From the NCBI GenBank assembly GCA_900316845.1, contig ONEG01000007.1:24266-88265 (forward strand): a stretch of DNA of 64,000 bases, written 5' to 3'. The notes beneath the pieces were generated by a model. That model was not told the origin of the DNA, did not search any database, and was given only the letters and a program-made list of their open reading frames with translations. This document shows positions 25,014 through 33,945 of the stretch, piece after piece. Source of the stretch: an uncultured Bacteroidales bacterium (GTDB taxonomy: Bacteria > Bacteroidota > Bacteroidia > Bacteroidales > Paludibacteraceae). A program made the translations under genes and the position numbers. Within the stretch, counting starts at the first letter, position 1. Every line of letters starts with the position of its first letter.

Positions 25014-26049
25014 AACTTATTTTACAACCTTTATAGAGTTTTTGATAACCTTCGATGATAAGTGTGTCTCCTGCCTGAAGACCGGAAGCGACACGTACGC
25101 CGTTCGCCTGATAACCGTCGAGGGTGATGGGGCGACGCTCCGCCTCGCCGTTTGAGAGGACCCATACGGTCGGTCCTTCGGGTTTCATGAGCACGCAGGA
25201 GGCGGGGATGATGAGGGATGAGGGGTTAGGGGTTACAGGTGAGGGGTTAGGGGATTTCTCCAGGATGACCTTGCCGACCATACCTGCCTTGAGGAGGTCA
25301 GCACCACCGCGGACGGCAGCGACGACGTCGTAGGTATGGGTCAATCGGTTGGCGGTCACCCCTTTCTCGGTGATGACGATCGGCAGGACGGTGTCGATAG
25401 CGCCGCACTCGACCGTACCCTCCATCGGGCGATGGTTCTTCTCGATGCCGTTGATCTCTGCTTCGGGCACCGTGAAACGCACGTTAAACGCCGTGACGTC
25501 GAGCAGCGAGCAGACCTTCGTGCCGGGGATGATGGTCTGACCGATCTCGATATTGAGACCGTCCACCAAGCCGTCACAAGGGGCTATCAGGGTACACTCG
25601 GCGAGTTGTTGCTTCGCTGCCTCGTAGAGCGATTTGGCTTGTGCGAGCTGGGACTCGATCTCCACCATCTTCTGGTCGGAAACGACGCCTTTAGAGTGCA
25701 CTTTCGACACGCGGTCGTAGCCATCCTGGGCATGTTTGAGCGAAGCCTCAGCGGTCTGCAGAGCGTTCATTGCCTGGGTGTTATCGATCGCCATGAGGGT
25801 CTGCCCTTTCTTCACACGCTGACCGTTCTTGGCGGAGATAGAGACTACCCTACCCACGCTCTGCAGGCTCAGCGGCGTCTCGCGTATCGGTTCGATCGTA
25901 CCCACGTACCGCGAGGTCATACCTCCGGTTGCGGGTGAGAGCACCATGGTTTTCACTTTCAGCGGAGCTTGCTCCCGCTGCGAATCATCGCGGTGCCCGC
26001 ATGCTACCAGGCAGAGCACCGTCAAGAGAAGAGTTAACTGTTGTTTCAT
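25000..26049 (-). CDS. RND efflux periplasmic adaptor (membrane fusion lipoprotein)
   Basis: The 349-residue protein starts MKQQLTLLLTVLCLVACGHR, a lipoprotein signal with lipobox LVAC, and has the HlyD/AcrA layout. There is a lipoyl half-motif with KVKTMVLSPATGGMTSRYVG, a coiled-coil hairpin around LQTAEASLKHAQDGYDRVSK, and a beta-barrel. It links the inner-membrane pump to an outer-membrane channel. Residues about 265-281 (KSPNPSPVTPNPSSLI) are encoded by a GGGGTTAG-type repeat and look like an in-frame insertion in the barrel-to-tail connector. It overlaps both neighbours. Confidence 0.9.
   Translation of the reverse strand: MKQQLTLLLTVLCLVACGHRDDSQREQAPLKVKTMVLSPATGGMTSRYVGTIEPIRETPLSLQSVGRVVSISAKNGQRVKKGQTLMAIDNTQAMNALQTAEASLKHAQDGYDRVSKVHSKGVVSDQKMVEIESQLAQAKSLYEAAKQQLAECTLIAPCDGLVDGLNIEIGQTIIPGTKVCSLLDVTAFNVRFTVPEAEINGIEKNHRPMEGTVECGAIDTVLPIVITEKGVTANRLTHTYDVVAAVRGGADLLKAGMVGKVILEKSPNPSPVTPNPSSLIIPASCVLMKPEGPTVWVLSNGEAERRPITLDGYQANGVRVASGLQAGDTLIIEGYQKLYKGCKISCEDK
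25208..25253. repeat. GGGGTTAGGGGTTACAGG-type repeat inside the RND adaptor gene
   Basis: Units of GAGGGGTTAGGGGTT alternate in frame and encode an Asn/Pro/Ser-rich stretch. Confidence 0.7.
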
Positions 26050-27365
26050 CCTACCACTTTGTTCCATTGGATTGTCAGATAAAATGCTCGCGCTATGAGG
26101 TGCGCGAAATAACCTATATATAATGCCTGCGGTCCCACGAAGGAGAAGGTCGCCGCATATCCTACTATGAATCCCACCGCTGCCCAGATCATCGAGTTAC
26201 GGATCTGTACGCCTGCCGTTGCGCCTATATACACGCCGTCCCACATGAACGCCAGCGTGCTGATAAGCGGCATGCCGATGAGCCAAATCTTATATTTCTC
26301 CGCCGCCATGAGGACCGTCGTGTCGCTCGTCATGAGGGCAAACGCTTCGTCGCCCCAGAAGGCGTAGAGGACCGTGAAGAGCAGTCCGACGACTAATGCC
26401 CAGCTAAAGAGCGCACGGACGGTGGGGGTGATGTCTTTCGACTTTCGACTTTCGACTTTCGACTCGCCAAAGACCTTGCCGACCAGCGCCTCTCCGGCGT
26501 AAGCAAAGCCGTCCACGAAGAACGAGAAGAACATAAAGAGCTTCATCATGATGCTGCTCACCGCGAGCTCCGTGTCGCCGTAGAGGCTCGCGAGCGAGGT
26601 ATAGCCCACATAGACCACCATGAAGCACAACGAGCGGATGAAGAGGTTCGTGTTGAGGGAGAGCATGTGTCGTAGCTCTGCGCCGCGGAGCGCCTCTTTC
26701 CACCGGTCGATATTGCGAAATACCGATATCCCGATATATCGGACAAGAAGGATTGCCACCGCTAGTATCAGACCGCTATACTGCGCCACGAGCGTGCCGT
26801 ACGCCACGCCGACAACGCCTAATGGCGTCTTCACCGCGAGGTAATAACTCGCCGCCATGTTCACCACGTTGACGAGTATATCTACCGCCATAGGACTCTT
26901 GGTGTCCTGCATGCCGATGAACCAACCCTTGAAGGTAAAGAGGCTCAGTGTCGCGGGTGCCGCCCAGATACGGACGAAGAAATACTCCCGCGCTACAGAC
27001 GCTACTTGCGTCGAGCAGGGCACGATAGCCAGCACCGCCGTCACGAAGAGCCATTGGATGGCTAAGATCACCACCGCCGCTATCATCGCGATAGAGAGGC
27101 TGCGGAACAAGATCCGACGGCATTCCGTCTGATCGCACCGTCCATATGCCTGCGCCGTGAGACCCGAAGTGCCGACCCTCAGAAAACCGAAGTTCCAGTA
27201 CAGCAGGTCGAAGAGCATCGTGCCTATCGCGATGCCGCCGATAGCCGCTGCATCGCTCAGATGCCCGACGATAGCTGTATCCACGATGCCTACAAGAGGG
27301 ATCGTGATATTCGCCAAGATGCTCGGGAGAGCGAGGCGGAGTATTTGTTGGTTGGTTTTCGACAT
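26046..27365 (-). CDS. MATE-family efflux transporter
   Basis: The 439-residue protein has about twelve hydrophobic helices and the MATE signature ALPSILANITIPLVGIVDTA at its N-terminus. It exports cationic compounds using sodium or proton gradients. The start at 27365 (MSKTNQQILRLALPS) is chosen because the upstream open frame is encoded by a CGATATTT spacer repeat. Residues about 300-312 (GESKVESRKSKD) are encoded by a perfect GTCGAAA heptamer repeat in a cytoplasmic loop. A second repeat-like stretch encodes RYIGISVFRNIDRW. The stop overlaps the adaptor start. Confidence 0.92.
   Translation of the reverse strand: MSKTNQQILRLALPSILANITIPLVGIVDTAIVGHLSDAAAIGGIAIGTMLFDLLYWNFGFLRVGTSGLTAQAYGRCDQTECRRILFRSLSIAMIAAVVILAIQWLFVTAVLAIVPCSTQVASVAREYFFVRIWAAPATLSLFTFKGWFIGMQDTKSPMAVDILVNVVNMAASYYLAVKTPLGVVGVAYGTLVAQYSGLILAVAILLVRYIGISVFRNIDRWKEALRGAELRHMLSLNTNLFIRSLCFMVVYVGYTSLASLYGDTELAVSSIMMKLFMFFSFFVDGFAYAGEALVGKVFGESKVESRKSKDITPTVRALFSWALVVGLLFTVLYAFWGDEAFALMTSDTTVLMAAEKYKIWLIGMPLISTLAFMWDGVYIGATAGVQIRNSMIWAAVGFIVGYAATFSFVGPQALYIGYFAHLIARAFYLTIQWNKVVG
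26435..26464. repeat. Heptamer repeat (sense GTCGAAA) inside the MATE gene
   Basis: Four units on the opposite strand to those in ygiQ, in frame, encoding SKVESRKSK. Confidence 0.9.
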
Positions 27366-27366
27366 C

Positions 27367-27399
27367 TCGATATATCGATTTTTCGATATTTCGATTTTT
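27367..27399. repeat. CGATATTT-family repeat between the AspT-type gene and MATE
   Basis: TCGATATATCGATTTTTCGA and a further unit fill the spacer before the MATE start codon. Confidence 0.6.
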
Positions 27400-29062
27400 A
27401 AATAAATAATAAAATCATCAACTGCCCCGTGAGGACACGGAGGAACATCGTCAACGGATAGACCGTCGAGTACGCTACCGCGGCGCGGTCGTTCGCCGAA
27501 GACTGCGAGGTCGCGTATGCCAGAGCCGGCGGGTCGGTCGTCGAGCCGGCGATGAGTCCCATGAGGGTGAAATAGTCGAGTTTGAGCCACTGCCGCGCGA
27601 TGAAGCCTATCAGCAGCAAAGGCAGCAAGGTGATGATCACGCCGTAACCTATCCAGACGTAACCGCCGTCCAAAAGGGTCTCAACGAACGAGCCGCCTGC
27701 ACCGAAACCTACTGCCGCGAGGAAGAGGGAGATACCTATCTCGCGAATCATGAGGTTCGCGGACGAGGTGGTATAAGTCACTAAATGCCATTTGGTACCG
27801 AAGGCGCCCATGAGGATGGCGATGATCAGCGTTCCTCCGGCGATACCGAGTTTGAACGGTTGTGAGAGTCCCGGCAGCGCAAACGGGATCGAGCCTAACG
27901 CCACACCGAGGATGATGCCGAAGAAGAGCGAAGCGAGGTTCGGTGCATCGAGTTTCTTGGTCGAGTTACCGAACACTTTCGCCACTTTGTCCACCGCTTC
28001 CTGCTCGCCCACGACGGTCAGACGGTCGCCTAACTGGAGGATCAGATCCGGCGTCGCTAACAGTTCGATACCGGCACGGCGGATACGGGTGATGGTGATC
28101 TGGTACGCTGCGCGCACCTTGAGGTCACCGATACGACGACCGTTCATCTTGGATTTGGTGACTACTATATGTCTGCTGATGAGATGCATATTCTTCTCTT
28201 TCTCATCCCATGCTACCTCGGTCTTCTCGCCGAGAAGCATGATCGTCCTTTCGTTCTTCGCGTCGCCGACAAAGCGCACGCAGTCGCCTACATGCAAGAT
28301 CGTGTCGGCATCGGGCATCGACTCCACGCCGTGGATATCCAGGAGACGGCTGACGACGAGGTTGACATGAGTCAGGAGCTTGAGGTCGCGTACGCGTATG
28401 CCCTCTATCTGCGGGTTCGTCAGCTTCATATCGAAGGACGCCACCTGCTGCTCCTCACCTTTCTCCGCCTTGACCTGCTCTTCCTCTTTGTCGAGCTGGA
28501 CGCGGAAGATCCATCTCAACACGAGCAGCGAGAAGAGGATACCCACAACACCCAAGGGATACGCCATCGCATAACCCGAAGCGATGTCGGGATTCGCGAC
28601 GCCCGTGAGGTCCTGATAGGTCTGCTGCGCCGCACCGAGACCCGGCGTGTTCGTCACCGCACCGAAGAGTACACCGGTCATCGTGGCGATATCCGTACCA
28701 CTGATAAGATGAATGACGTACGCCGTGACGCAGCCTAAGAGGACGATACCTGCGGCAAGCAAATTGAGCTGCAAGCCGCCTATACCAAACGAAGAGAAGA
28801 AACCCGGACCGACCTGCAAGCCTATCGAATAGACAAACAGAATCAGACCGAGGTCCTTCGCAAATGATTCTACCAATGGATCCAGTCGCATGCCGAAATG
28901 GCTGCACGCAATCGCGCAGAAGAGGATCCAGGTAATACCCAGAGTAATACCTTTGAACTTGAGCTTCGCGCCCAAGAAAATACCGATAGCAATGGCAAGG
29001 GCAAGCACAAAAATAGAATGTGCTATGCCCGTGCCAAAGAATAAATTACTTAACCAGTCCAC
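27398..29062 (-). CDS. AspT/YidE-type transporter with two TrkA_C domains
   Basis: The 554-residue protein has two membrane halves of the Asp-Ala-exchanger duplication type around a central cytoplasmic region. Each half carries a family motif: FGAVTNTPGLGAAQQTYQDL in the first and GLIAGSTTDPPALAYATSQS in the second. Two RCK-C/TrkA_C ligand-binding domains (about residues 215-370) contain DADTILHVGDCVRFVG and PDLILQLGDRLTVVGE. The substrate is unknown. The start overlaps the upstream pectinesterase stop by 17 bp, so they are co-translated. Confidence 0.9.
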   Translation of the reverse strand: MDWLSNLFFGTGIAHSIFVLALAIAIGIFLGAKLKFKGITLGITWILFCAIACSHFGMRLDPLVESFAKDLGLILFVYSIGLQVGPGFFSSFGIGGLQLNLLAAGIVLLGCVTAYVIHLISGTDIATMTGVLFGAVTNTPGLGAAQQTYQDLTGVANPDIASGYAMAYPLGVVGILFSLLVLRWIFRVQLDKEEEQVKAEKGEEQQVASFDMKLTNPQIEGIRVRDLKLLTHVNLVVSRLLDIHGVESMPDADTILHVGDCVRFVGDAKNERTIMLLGEKTEVAWDEKEKNMHLISRHIVVTKSKMNGRRIGDLKVRAAYQITITRIRRAGIELLATPDLILQLGDRLTVVGEQEAVDKVAKVFGNSTKKLDAPNLASLFFGIILGVALGSIPFALPGLSQPFKLGIAGGTLIIAILMGAFGTKWHLVTYTTSSANLMIREIGISLFLAAVGFGAGGSFVETLLDGGYVWIGYGVIITLLPLLLIGFIARQWLKLDYFTLMGLIAGSTTDPPALAYATSQSSANDRAAVAYSTVYPLTMFLRVLTGQLMILLFI

Positions 29063-31904
29063 CTAAAACGTTGTATTCGTTATTGTTCTTTATAATGATC
29101 AATTGCCCGTCACGGAAGATTTTCTGCACCTTAGCAGCCTCATCCGCCGTGTTCTCGATGTTTTCCGGATTATCACCGGCATACACAATGGGACCGAATC
29201 CGCCGCGACCGTTAGCAAAACGTACATAGTATCCGCCTATTGGTTCCAATTCATCGCCATACATGGCATGGAACGCTGCGATCACTTCGTCTACATCCGG
29301 GAGTACAAAGGATGTCTCGGTAGTGATGAAAGGAACGCCGCTGACGCAAACCATGTAAACACCCACTTCAGTAGGATTCCAAGAAAGGGTTCTTGTTTGC
29401 TCATCAAACATAACGTTCTTTCTCAGTTGCGATGCGTCTGTCCGTGCCGTTGCAGCCCACTCGCCGAGGGTGTATTCCATGGTGTAAGTGGCTGCCTCTT
29501 CGGCTGTCAGGATGGTCTCGATATCCCGAGTGGCATTACCGTTCTTCGGATCAACGAAGGTTACCACATTGCTTGCCGGAGTCAGAATCGTACCATCGGC
29601 CAGATGTGTATTGTACTCTCCGAATTGTGGCCACGCGTCTTTGTTCATCAGCTCTTTGGTCCAACGCTCAATCTTGCTGCCGTCTGAGAAAGAGAATTGT
29701 CCTGCGCTGTAGTCCACAAGCGTGTTCAGGAACGCTACCGACGGTTTGTTGTTCCAAGCACGGCCAAACGATACAACCGGGCATTCGCTCTTGACGGTAC
29801 AGCCCTCGAAGACATATCCCTTATCCGTAGCCGGACCGTTGTTTGCCGTCAAAGCGTCAGAACCGCCACCATCTTTTTTACGTTTCTCTGCGTAGAGAAG
29901 GTTGTTCTTGAAATAAACGCTACCGTCACCGCAGATGAAATCGACCGTACCGTGGATCTCGCAGTCCTCGAAATACTTCACGGCTCCCTGCAAGTTGCTG
30001 TAATACGTATCCTGATAGCTCAGCAGACGTACGTTCTTGCAAACAGTCTGCGTACCTTGATCCCAGAGCGCAACAGCACGACCGTTGTCGTTCTTGTAGT
30101 AATCGAGTGCATTCTGAATCGTCAGGTCTTGCAGATATGTACCGCTGACATTCTTGTTGATCTTGATCGTTGCAGTCTTATCAATCGACTCGGTCTTAGC
30201 GTCCGGAGCGTTCTTGATGATCGTTCCTTCCATCGATTGACCGATGATAGAGATATTGTTCTTGCCGATAGTGGTCAGCACGGTCTCGCCCAGGTCATAG
30301 GTACCGTTCGGGAGGAAGATCTTGTCGCCGCTCTCGGCTTGTACGAGTGCCAACAGGAACGAAGCCACATCGCCTGCCGGAACCATAAAGTAACCCGTGG
30401 CTGCATCTTTCTCCAGGAAATCCAATACATTGTAAACCACAATCTTATGGATGTATTGTTTAGCGGTCCAGCTCAGCGTCAAGGTCGTAGCCTCGCCGGT
30501 ATATTTGTACGAATACTCGGTGCCGTCAGGTGTTGCAGTAGCACCTTCCGTTCCGTTCTTTACTACACTGGTACGTCCTACTTCGGTCTCGCCGTTGCTC
30601 AGAATCACGTCGCCGCTCTCCGAATAGGTGCACAGTGTCACTACTACGATTGCATTGCCTGCTACCTGAATCTCGATGTTTCCGTCGGCATTGAAATACC
30701 AACCATGGGTGTTGTAATAACTACCGCCGTTCGCCGTTACGGTCTCATGGTCCTCCGGATAAAAGATAGCCGAAGCGAAATCATACGTCTGCACGCTTCC
30801 GATAGTTGCCGTCTCAAACGGAGTAACCTTTGCCTGGATAGTGGTGTTGCCGGTGATAGCATCGCCTTCTTGTGCTTTCTTGCCGCTTGTGTAGAACCAG
30901 CCGCGGAACACATTACCCTCGCCTACTGCCGGGAGGTCATTCTCGTCATAAGGAATAGTAGTCAGCGTAGCGCCCTCATAGGTCTCAAAACTACCGATCT
31001 TCGTGCCGTTCTGGTCTTTGTAAATCACCTCGCAAGGAGTGATCTCCGTTGCCTCGGCGAAGAAATAAGGCATGTACGTCTGCGAGCCCAACTCAAACGT
31101 CAGCGTAGCTGCCTCGCCCGTATAAACATAAATCAGGTTCTGTGCGAAATTACCGGCAGTCTCGCCGCAAGCAGCCTTGTTGCTGAAGGTAGCAAAATAC
31201 ACGCCGTCCTTTTTGATAGTTATGTCGTGTTTGCTGTGCTGGCATGCACCGATGGTGAATTTCACTGGACCGTCAACCGGAACAGTGATCGTACCGCCAT
31301 AAACACCATGCTGTCCGCCATTGTAATTCGTTCCTTCTACACTCACGCCATCCGGCAGTTCACCGCCTTCCGGCAGCAGCACCGTATAAGGGTTCTCTCG
31401 GAACTCGATCTTGAAGTCCGTAAACGTACGTGCAACGTCCTCCACGAACTGGATCTTGGTCAGGACGGATTGAACACCTGATCCACGTTGGATATAGATA
31501 TTGTTTTGCTCAGCACTGAGTTCTACCGTAGCTGTGCGGAGTTCGGTGAAGTGCTCGGTCTCAGCGATAAGCGTCAGATTAGAGGTGGAGGGTGTTTCTC
31601 CGTCGGGGAATTGAGATACTTTAAGCCATGTCTCGCTGTTACCGGAACGTGCCGAGTAGGTCAATTTAAGCTTGCCGGCTACAGCCGCTTTCGTGAAACA
31701 GCAGTAGCCGCTACCATCCATTTTGATTCCTTTCAATCCATTTTGTGTGCCGGCAGCATCATTAACTTTGCTACCGTAGGTCAGTCCCTTGTCCGGATTA
31801 CTGCTCGGAGCGGCCTCCGTGTAGTCCCATAGCAGGTCATTTTCGCCTGCCCATATTGCCAAGCTCGTTAGAGCGGCAGCTACAAATAGTAGTGTTTTTT
31901 TCAT
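29046..31904 (-). CDS. Secreted multidomain pectinesterase (CE8-like) with C-terminal tag
   Basis: The 952-residue protein begins with signal peptide MKKTLLFVAAALTSLAIWAG. About 450 residues of beta-rich, probably carbohydrate-binding modules follow (the first starts LLWDYTEAAPSSNPD). The pectin methylesterase beta-helix lies at about residues 495-800, with RAVALWDQGTQTV, SYQDTYYSN, GTVDFICGDGSVYF and SFGRAWNNK, which match the QAVAL, QDT, DFIFG and GRPW motifs. The last 25 residues carry the tag shared with the protein at 2480-3679. It removes methyl groups from pectin outside the cell. A paralogue lies immediately upstream. Confidence 0.88.
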   Translation of the reverse strand: MKKTLLFVAAALTSLAIWAGENDLLWDYTEAAPSSNPDKGLTYGSKVNDAAGTQNGLKGIKMDGSGYCCFTKAAVAGKLKLTYSARSGNSETWLKVSQFPDGETPSTSNLTLIAETEHFTELRTATVELSAEQNNIYIQRGSGVQSVLTKIQFVEDVARTFTDFKIEFRENPYTVLLPEGGELPDGVSVEGTNYNGGQHGVYGGTITVPVDGPVKFTIGACQHSKHDITIKKDGVYFATFSNKAACGETAGNFAQNLIYVYTGEAATLTFELGSQTYMPYFFAEATEITPCEVIYKDQNGTKIGSFETYEGATLTTIPYDENDLPAVGEGNVFRGWFYTSGKKAQEGDAITGNTTIQAKVTPFETATIGSVQTYDFASAIFYPEDHETVTANGGSYYNTHGWYFNADGNIEIQVAGNAIVVVTLCTYSESGDVILSNGETEVGRTSVVKNGTEGATATPDGTEYSYKYTGEATTLTLSWTAKQYIHKIVVYNVLDFLEKDAATGYFMVPAGDVASFLLALVQAESGDKIFLPNGTYDLGETVLTTIGKNNISIIGQSMEGTIIKNAPDAKTESIDKTATIKINKNVSGTYLQDLTIQNALDYYKNDNGRAVALWDQGTQTVCKNVRLLSYQDTYYSNLQGAVKYFEDCEIHGTVDFICGDGSVYFKNNLLYAEKRKKDGGGSDALTANNGPATDKGYVFEGCTVKSECPVVSFGRAWNNKPSVAFLNTLVDYSAGQFSFSDGSKIERWTKELMNKDAWPQFGEYNTHLADGTILTPASNVVTFVDPKNGNATRDIETILTAEEAATYTMEYTLGEWAATARTDASQLRKNVMFDEQTRTLSWNPTEVGVYMVCVSGVPFITTETSFVLPDVDEVIAAFHAMYGDELEPIGGYYVRFANGRGGFGPIVYAGDNPENIENTADEAAKVQKIFRDGQLIIIKNNNEYNVLGGLVK

Positions 31905-31960
31905 TGTGGTTAAAAATTAATGTTGTTTAATATCGTTGTTGTTTGTTCGATTTTTTTAAC

Positions 31961-31994
31961 TTAGGTCATCCTAGGTTTTCCTAGGTTTACCTAT
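31961..31994. repeat. CCTAGG-containing decamer repeat
   Basis: TTAGGTCATCCTAGGTTTTC and following units fill the spacer between the two pectinesterase genes. The same family occurs at 33446-33510 and 36086-36133. Confidence 0.75.
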
Positions 31995-33442
31995 CTCCTC
32001 CCCTCCATGGGGAGGTCGGGTGGGGCTGCTAATATCGTATTCATCGTCCGGCTCTTGCCGTCGAGGACGAAGGTCACCTCGTTCGTCTCCGGTGAGACTA
32101 CCCTGCCCTCTTGATCCATCGTCCAGTACTCGCCGAAGAGCTCCGGCAGCGCCATCATCCCTTGTATCGTCCATCGGCGGATCCCCTTGCTCTCGAGGCT
32201 GAACTCGCCTGCGGAGTAATCCAGCCGCGTATTCAGAAAGACGCACTTAGGGTAGTTCTTCCAGCTTCTTCCGAGGCTCACGACGGGGCACTCGCTCTTT
32301 ATCGTGCAGCCCTCGAAGACGAAACCCTTGTCGTCCTTCCCGGCACCGGAAGCGGTTATCGCGTCTGTACCTTCGCCGCTCTTGCTACGTCTCTTGCAGT
32401 ACAGCAGGCAGTTCCGGAAATACACATCGCCGTCCCCGCAGATGAAATCCACCGTCCCGTGGATCTCGCAGTCCTCGAAATAATGCGTTCCTCCTTCGTT
32501 ATCGGAGAAATAGGTATCCTGATGCCCAAGCAGCCGCACGTTCCGGCAGACGGTCTTCGTGCCCTGATCCCAGAGCGCCACGCCTCTTCCGTTATCGTCG
32601 TGGTAGTAATCCAAGGCGTTCTCTATCGTCAGGTTCATAAGCCTCGTTCCCTCTACGCCCGGGGCGATACGCAGCGTCGCACTCTTGTCGATGGACTCAT
32701 AGCGGTAGTCGGGTTGGTTGCGGATGATCGTGCCTTCCATCGACTCGCCGATGATCGTCACGCCGTTGGTCTCGATGGCGGTCAGCGCCAGCGGACCTAA
32801 GTCATAGATACCGTCAGGCAGCCGGATCATTTTCTCGCCGCCCGCGTTCGCGTTCATGAGCGCGCGTATAAAAAAAGCAGCGTTCGCGTCCATCGAGTCC
32901 GTACGCATGCCTGCGCTGTATAGCGGCACAGGGTTCTCCAGAGGTGCACAAGGTGAACTCTCCGCGAACGAGCCCTCGACGAACTCTATCCGCTCTAAGA
33001 CCGTCTCCTGGTGCTTCTCGCGGGTTATATAGACGTGGTTCTCCTGCGCGCTGAGGAGGATCGTCTGCGTCTGCAGACCGTCCACCTCGCAGGTCACGCC
33101 TACTAAGTGGTACGTCCCTGCATCTTCGTTCTCGGACGCAAAGACCTGCAGCGACGTGGGGTTCTTGCCGCTACGCGGACCGAAGGTCAGCCGCAGCTGT
33201 CCTGCCACGGGCGCTTTGACGAACGAACACCAGCCGGAGCTGTTGAGCTTGATACCCTTCAGCCCGTTCTTCACTCCCTCATCGTCGTCGACGGTCGAGG
33301 AGTACGAGAGTCCCCTGTCGGGGTTCGCCGTCGGCGGCGCTGTCCGGTAGTCCCATAGCTGGTCATACGTGCCGGCGGCGATGCTCCCCACATAGAGAAC
33401 CATCCCCACCAGCATTATTCCTATTTTGCTTATTCCTTTCAA
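31991..33442 (-). CDS. Secreted pectinesterase (CE8-like), C-terminally shortened paralogue
   Basis: The 483-residue protein has a signal peptide, one N-terminal module (DQLWDYRTAPPTANPDRGLS) matching the first module of its neighbour, and a CE8 beta-helix with RGVALWDQGTKTV, GHQDTYFSD, GTVDFICGDGDVYF and SLGRSWKN. Compared with the downstream paralogue it stops inside the final strand region at RTMNTILAAP and then ends PPDLPMEGRR, encoded by a small GGGGAGG palindromic repeat. The tag domain is therefore missing. It probably acts on pectin outside the cytoplasm, but its sorting may differ. Confidence 0.85.
   Translation of the reverse strand: MKGISKIGIMLVGMVLYVGSIAAGTYDQLWDYRTAPPTANPDRGLSYSSTVDDDEGVKNGLKGIKLNSSGWCSFVKAPVAGQLRLTFGPRSGKNPTSLQVFASENEDAGTYHLVGVTCEVDGLQTQTILLSAQENHVYITREKHQETVLERIEFVEGSFAESSPCAPLENPVPLYSAGMRTDSMDANAAFFIRALMNANAGGEKMIRLPDGIYDLGPLALTAIETNGVTIIGESMEGTIIRNQPDYRYESIDKSATLRIAPGVEGTRLMNLTIENALDYYHDDNGRGVALWDQGTKTVCRNVRLLGHQDTYFSDNEGGTHYFEDCEIHGTVDFICGDGDVYFRNCLLYCKRRSKSGEGTDAITASGAGKDDKGFVFEGCTIKSECPVVSLGRSWKNYPKCVFLNTRLDYSAGEFSLESKGIRRWTIQGMMALPELFGEYWTMDQEGRVVSPETNEVTFVLDGKSRTMNTILAAPPDLPMEGRR
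31996..32027. repeat. Palindromic CTCCCC.GGGGAG repeat forming the 3' end of a pectinesterase gene
   Basis: CTCCCCTCCATGGGGAGG is followed by TCGGGTGGGG. Similar sequence occurs after the Crp/Fnr gene (16945-16970) and in frame in the VirE_N gene (60214-60240). Confidence 0.55.
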
Positions 33443-33445
33443 TTT

Positions 33446-33510
33446 CTTAGGTTATCCTAGTTTTTCCCAGGTAATCCTAGGTCGTCCTAGGTCATCCTAG
33501 GTAATCCTAG
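33446..33510. repeat. Decamer GTCATCCTAG repeat
   Basis: Six units with 10-bp spacing, most containing CCTAGG, lie between hpf and the pectinesterase gene. The pitch equals about one DNA turn. Confidence 0.8.
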
Positions 33511-33538
33511 TTTTTTTCCTATTTCTTCCTATTTCGCA

Positions 33539-33814
33539 TTAACCGTTTTTCCTTCTTTCCAGTTGTCCTTCCAGCGCAGCGAGACAAGCGTCGATAGCTT
33601 CCTCAAAACTATCTGCGGTCTTCTCCGCAAACAGCCCTGCGATACGCACCTTCACTTCTTTATTATCGTTCGTCTGCGGCTTGACAACCGACATGCGGAT
33701 CTCTACCTTGTCATCGGCGTTCAGGTGACGCTCAAAACGATTCATTTTCTTCTCGATAAACTGCTCGAGTTTCTCCGCCATCTCAAAATTCACGGCATTA
33801 ATTGTCAGATTCAT
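33539..33814 (-). CDS. hpf: Ribosome hibernation-promoting factor (short form)
   Basis: The 91-residue protein matches the HPF/RaiA family. It begins MNLTINAVNFEMAEKLEQFI, has a KMNRFERHL helix and ends with EEAIDACLAALEGQLERRK. The short form helps make inactive 100S ribosomes in stationary phase. It has a strong promoter of its own and is followed by a decamer repeat and the pectinesterase genes in the same direction, so some read-through is possible. Confidence 0.93.
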   Translation of the reverse strand: MNLTINAVNFEMAEKLEQFIEKKMNRFERHLNADDKVEIRMSVVKPQTNDNKEVKVRIAGLFAEKTADSFEEAIDACLAALEGQLERRKNG

Positions 33815-33849
33815 AGCAATAATTTTTAAGAGTTAAACTAATTTGGGTG

Positions 33850-33880
33850 CAAAATTACAAAAAAATATTGATATACGCAA
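33850..33880 (-). promoter_or_regulatory. Bacteroidota-type promoter for hpf
   Basis: Minus-strand TTGCGTATATC (33870-33880) and TAATTTTG (33850-33857). Confidence 0.7.
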
Positions 33881-33945
33881 GAGTGTATGGCACTTTTTGA
33901 AATTTTTCGGAAATTTAACATCTATGAACCGTATACATACTATAT

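Noticed and set aside
29697-31481. A 594-codon rightward open frame
   Set aside because: It is a mirror of the pectinesterase gene. The peptide has no domain and unnatural composition, whereas the opposite strand has clear CE8 motifs.
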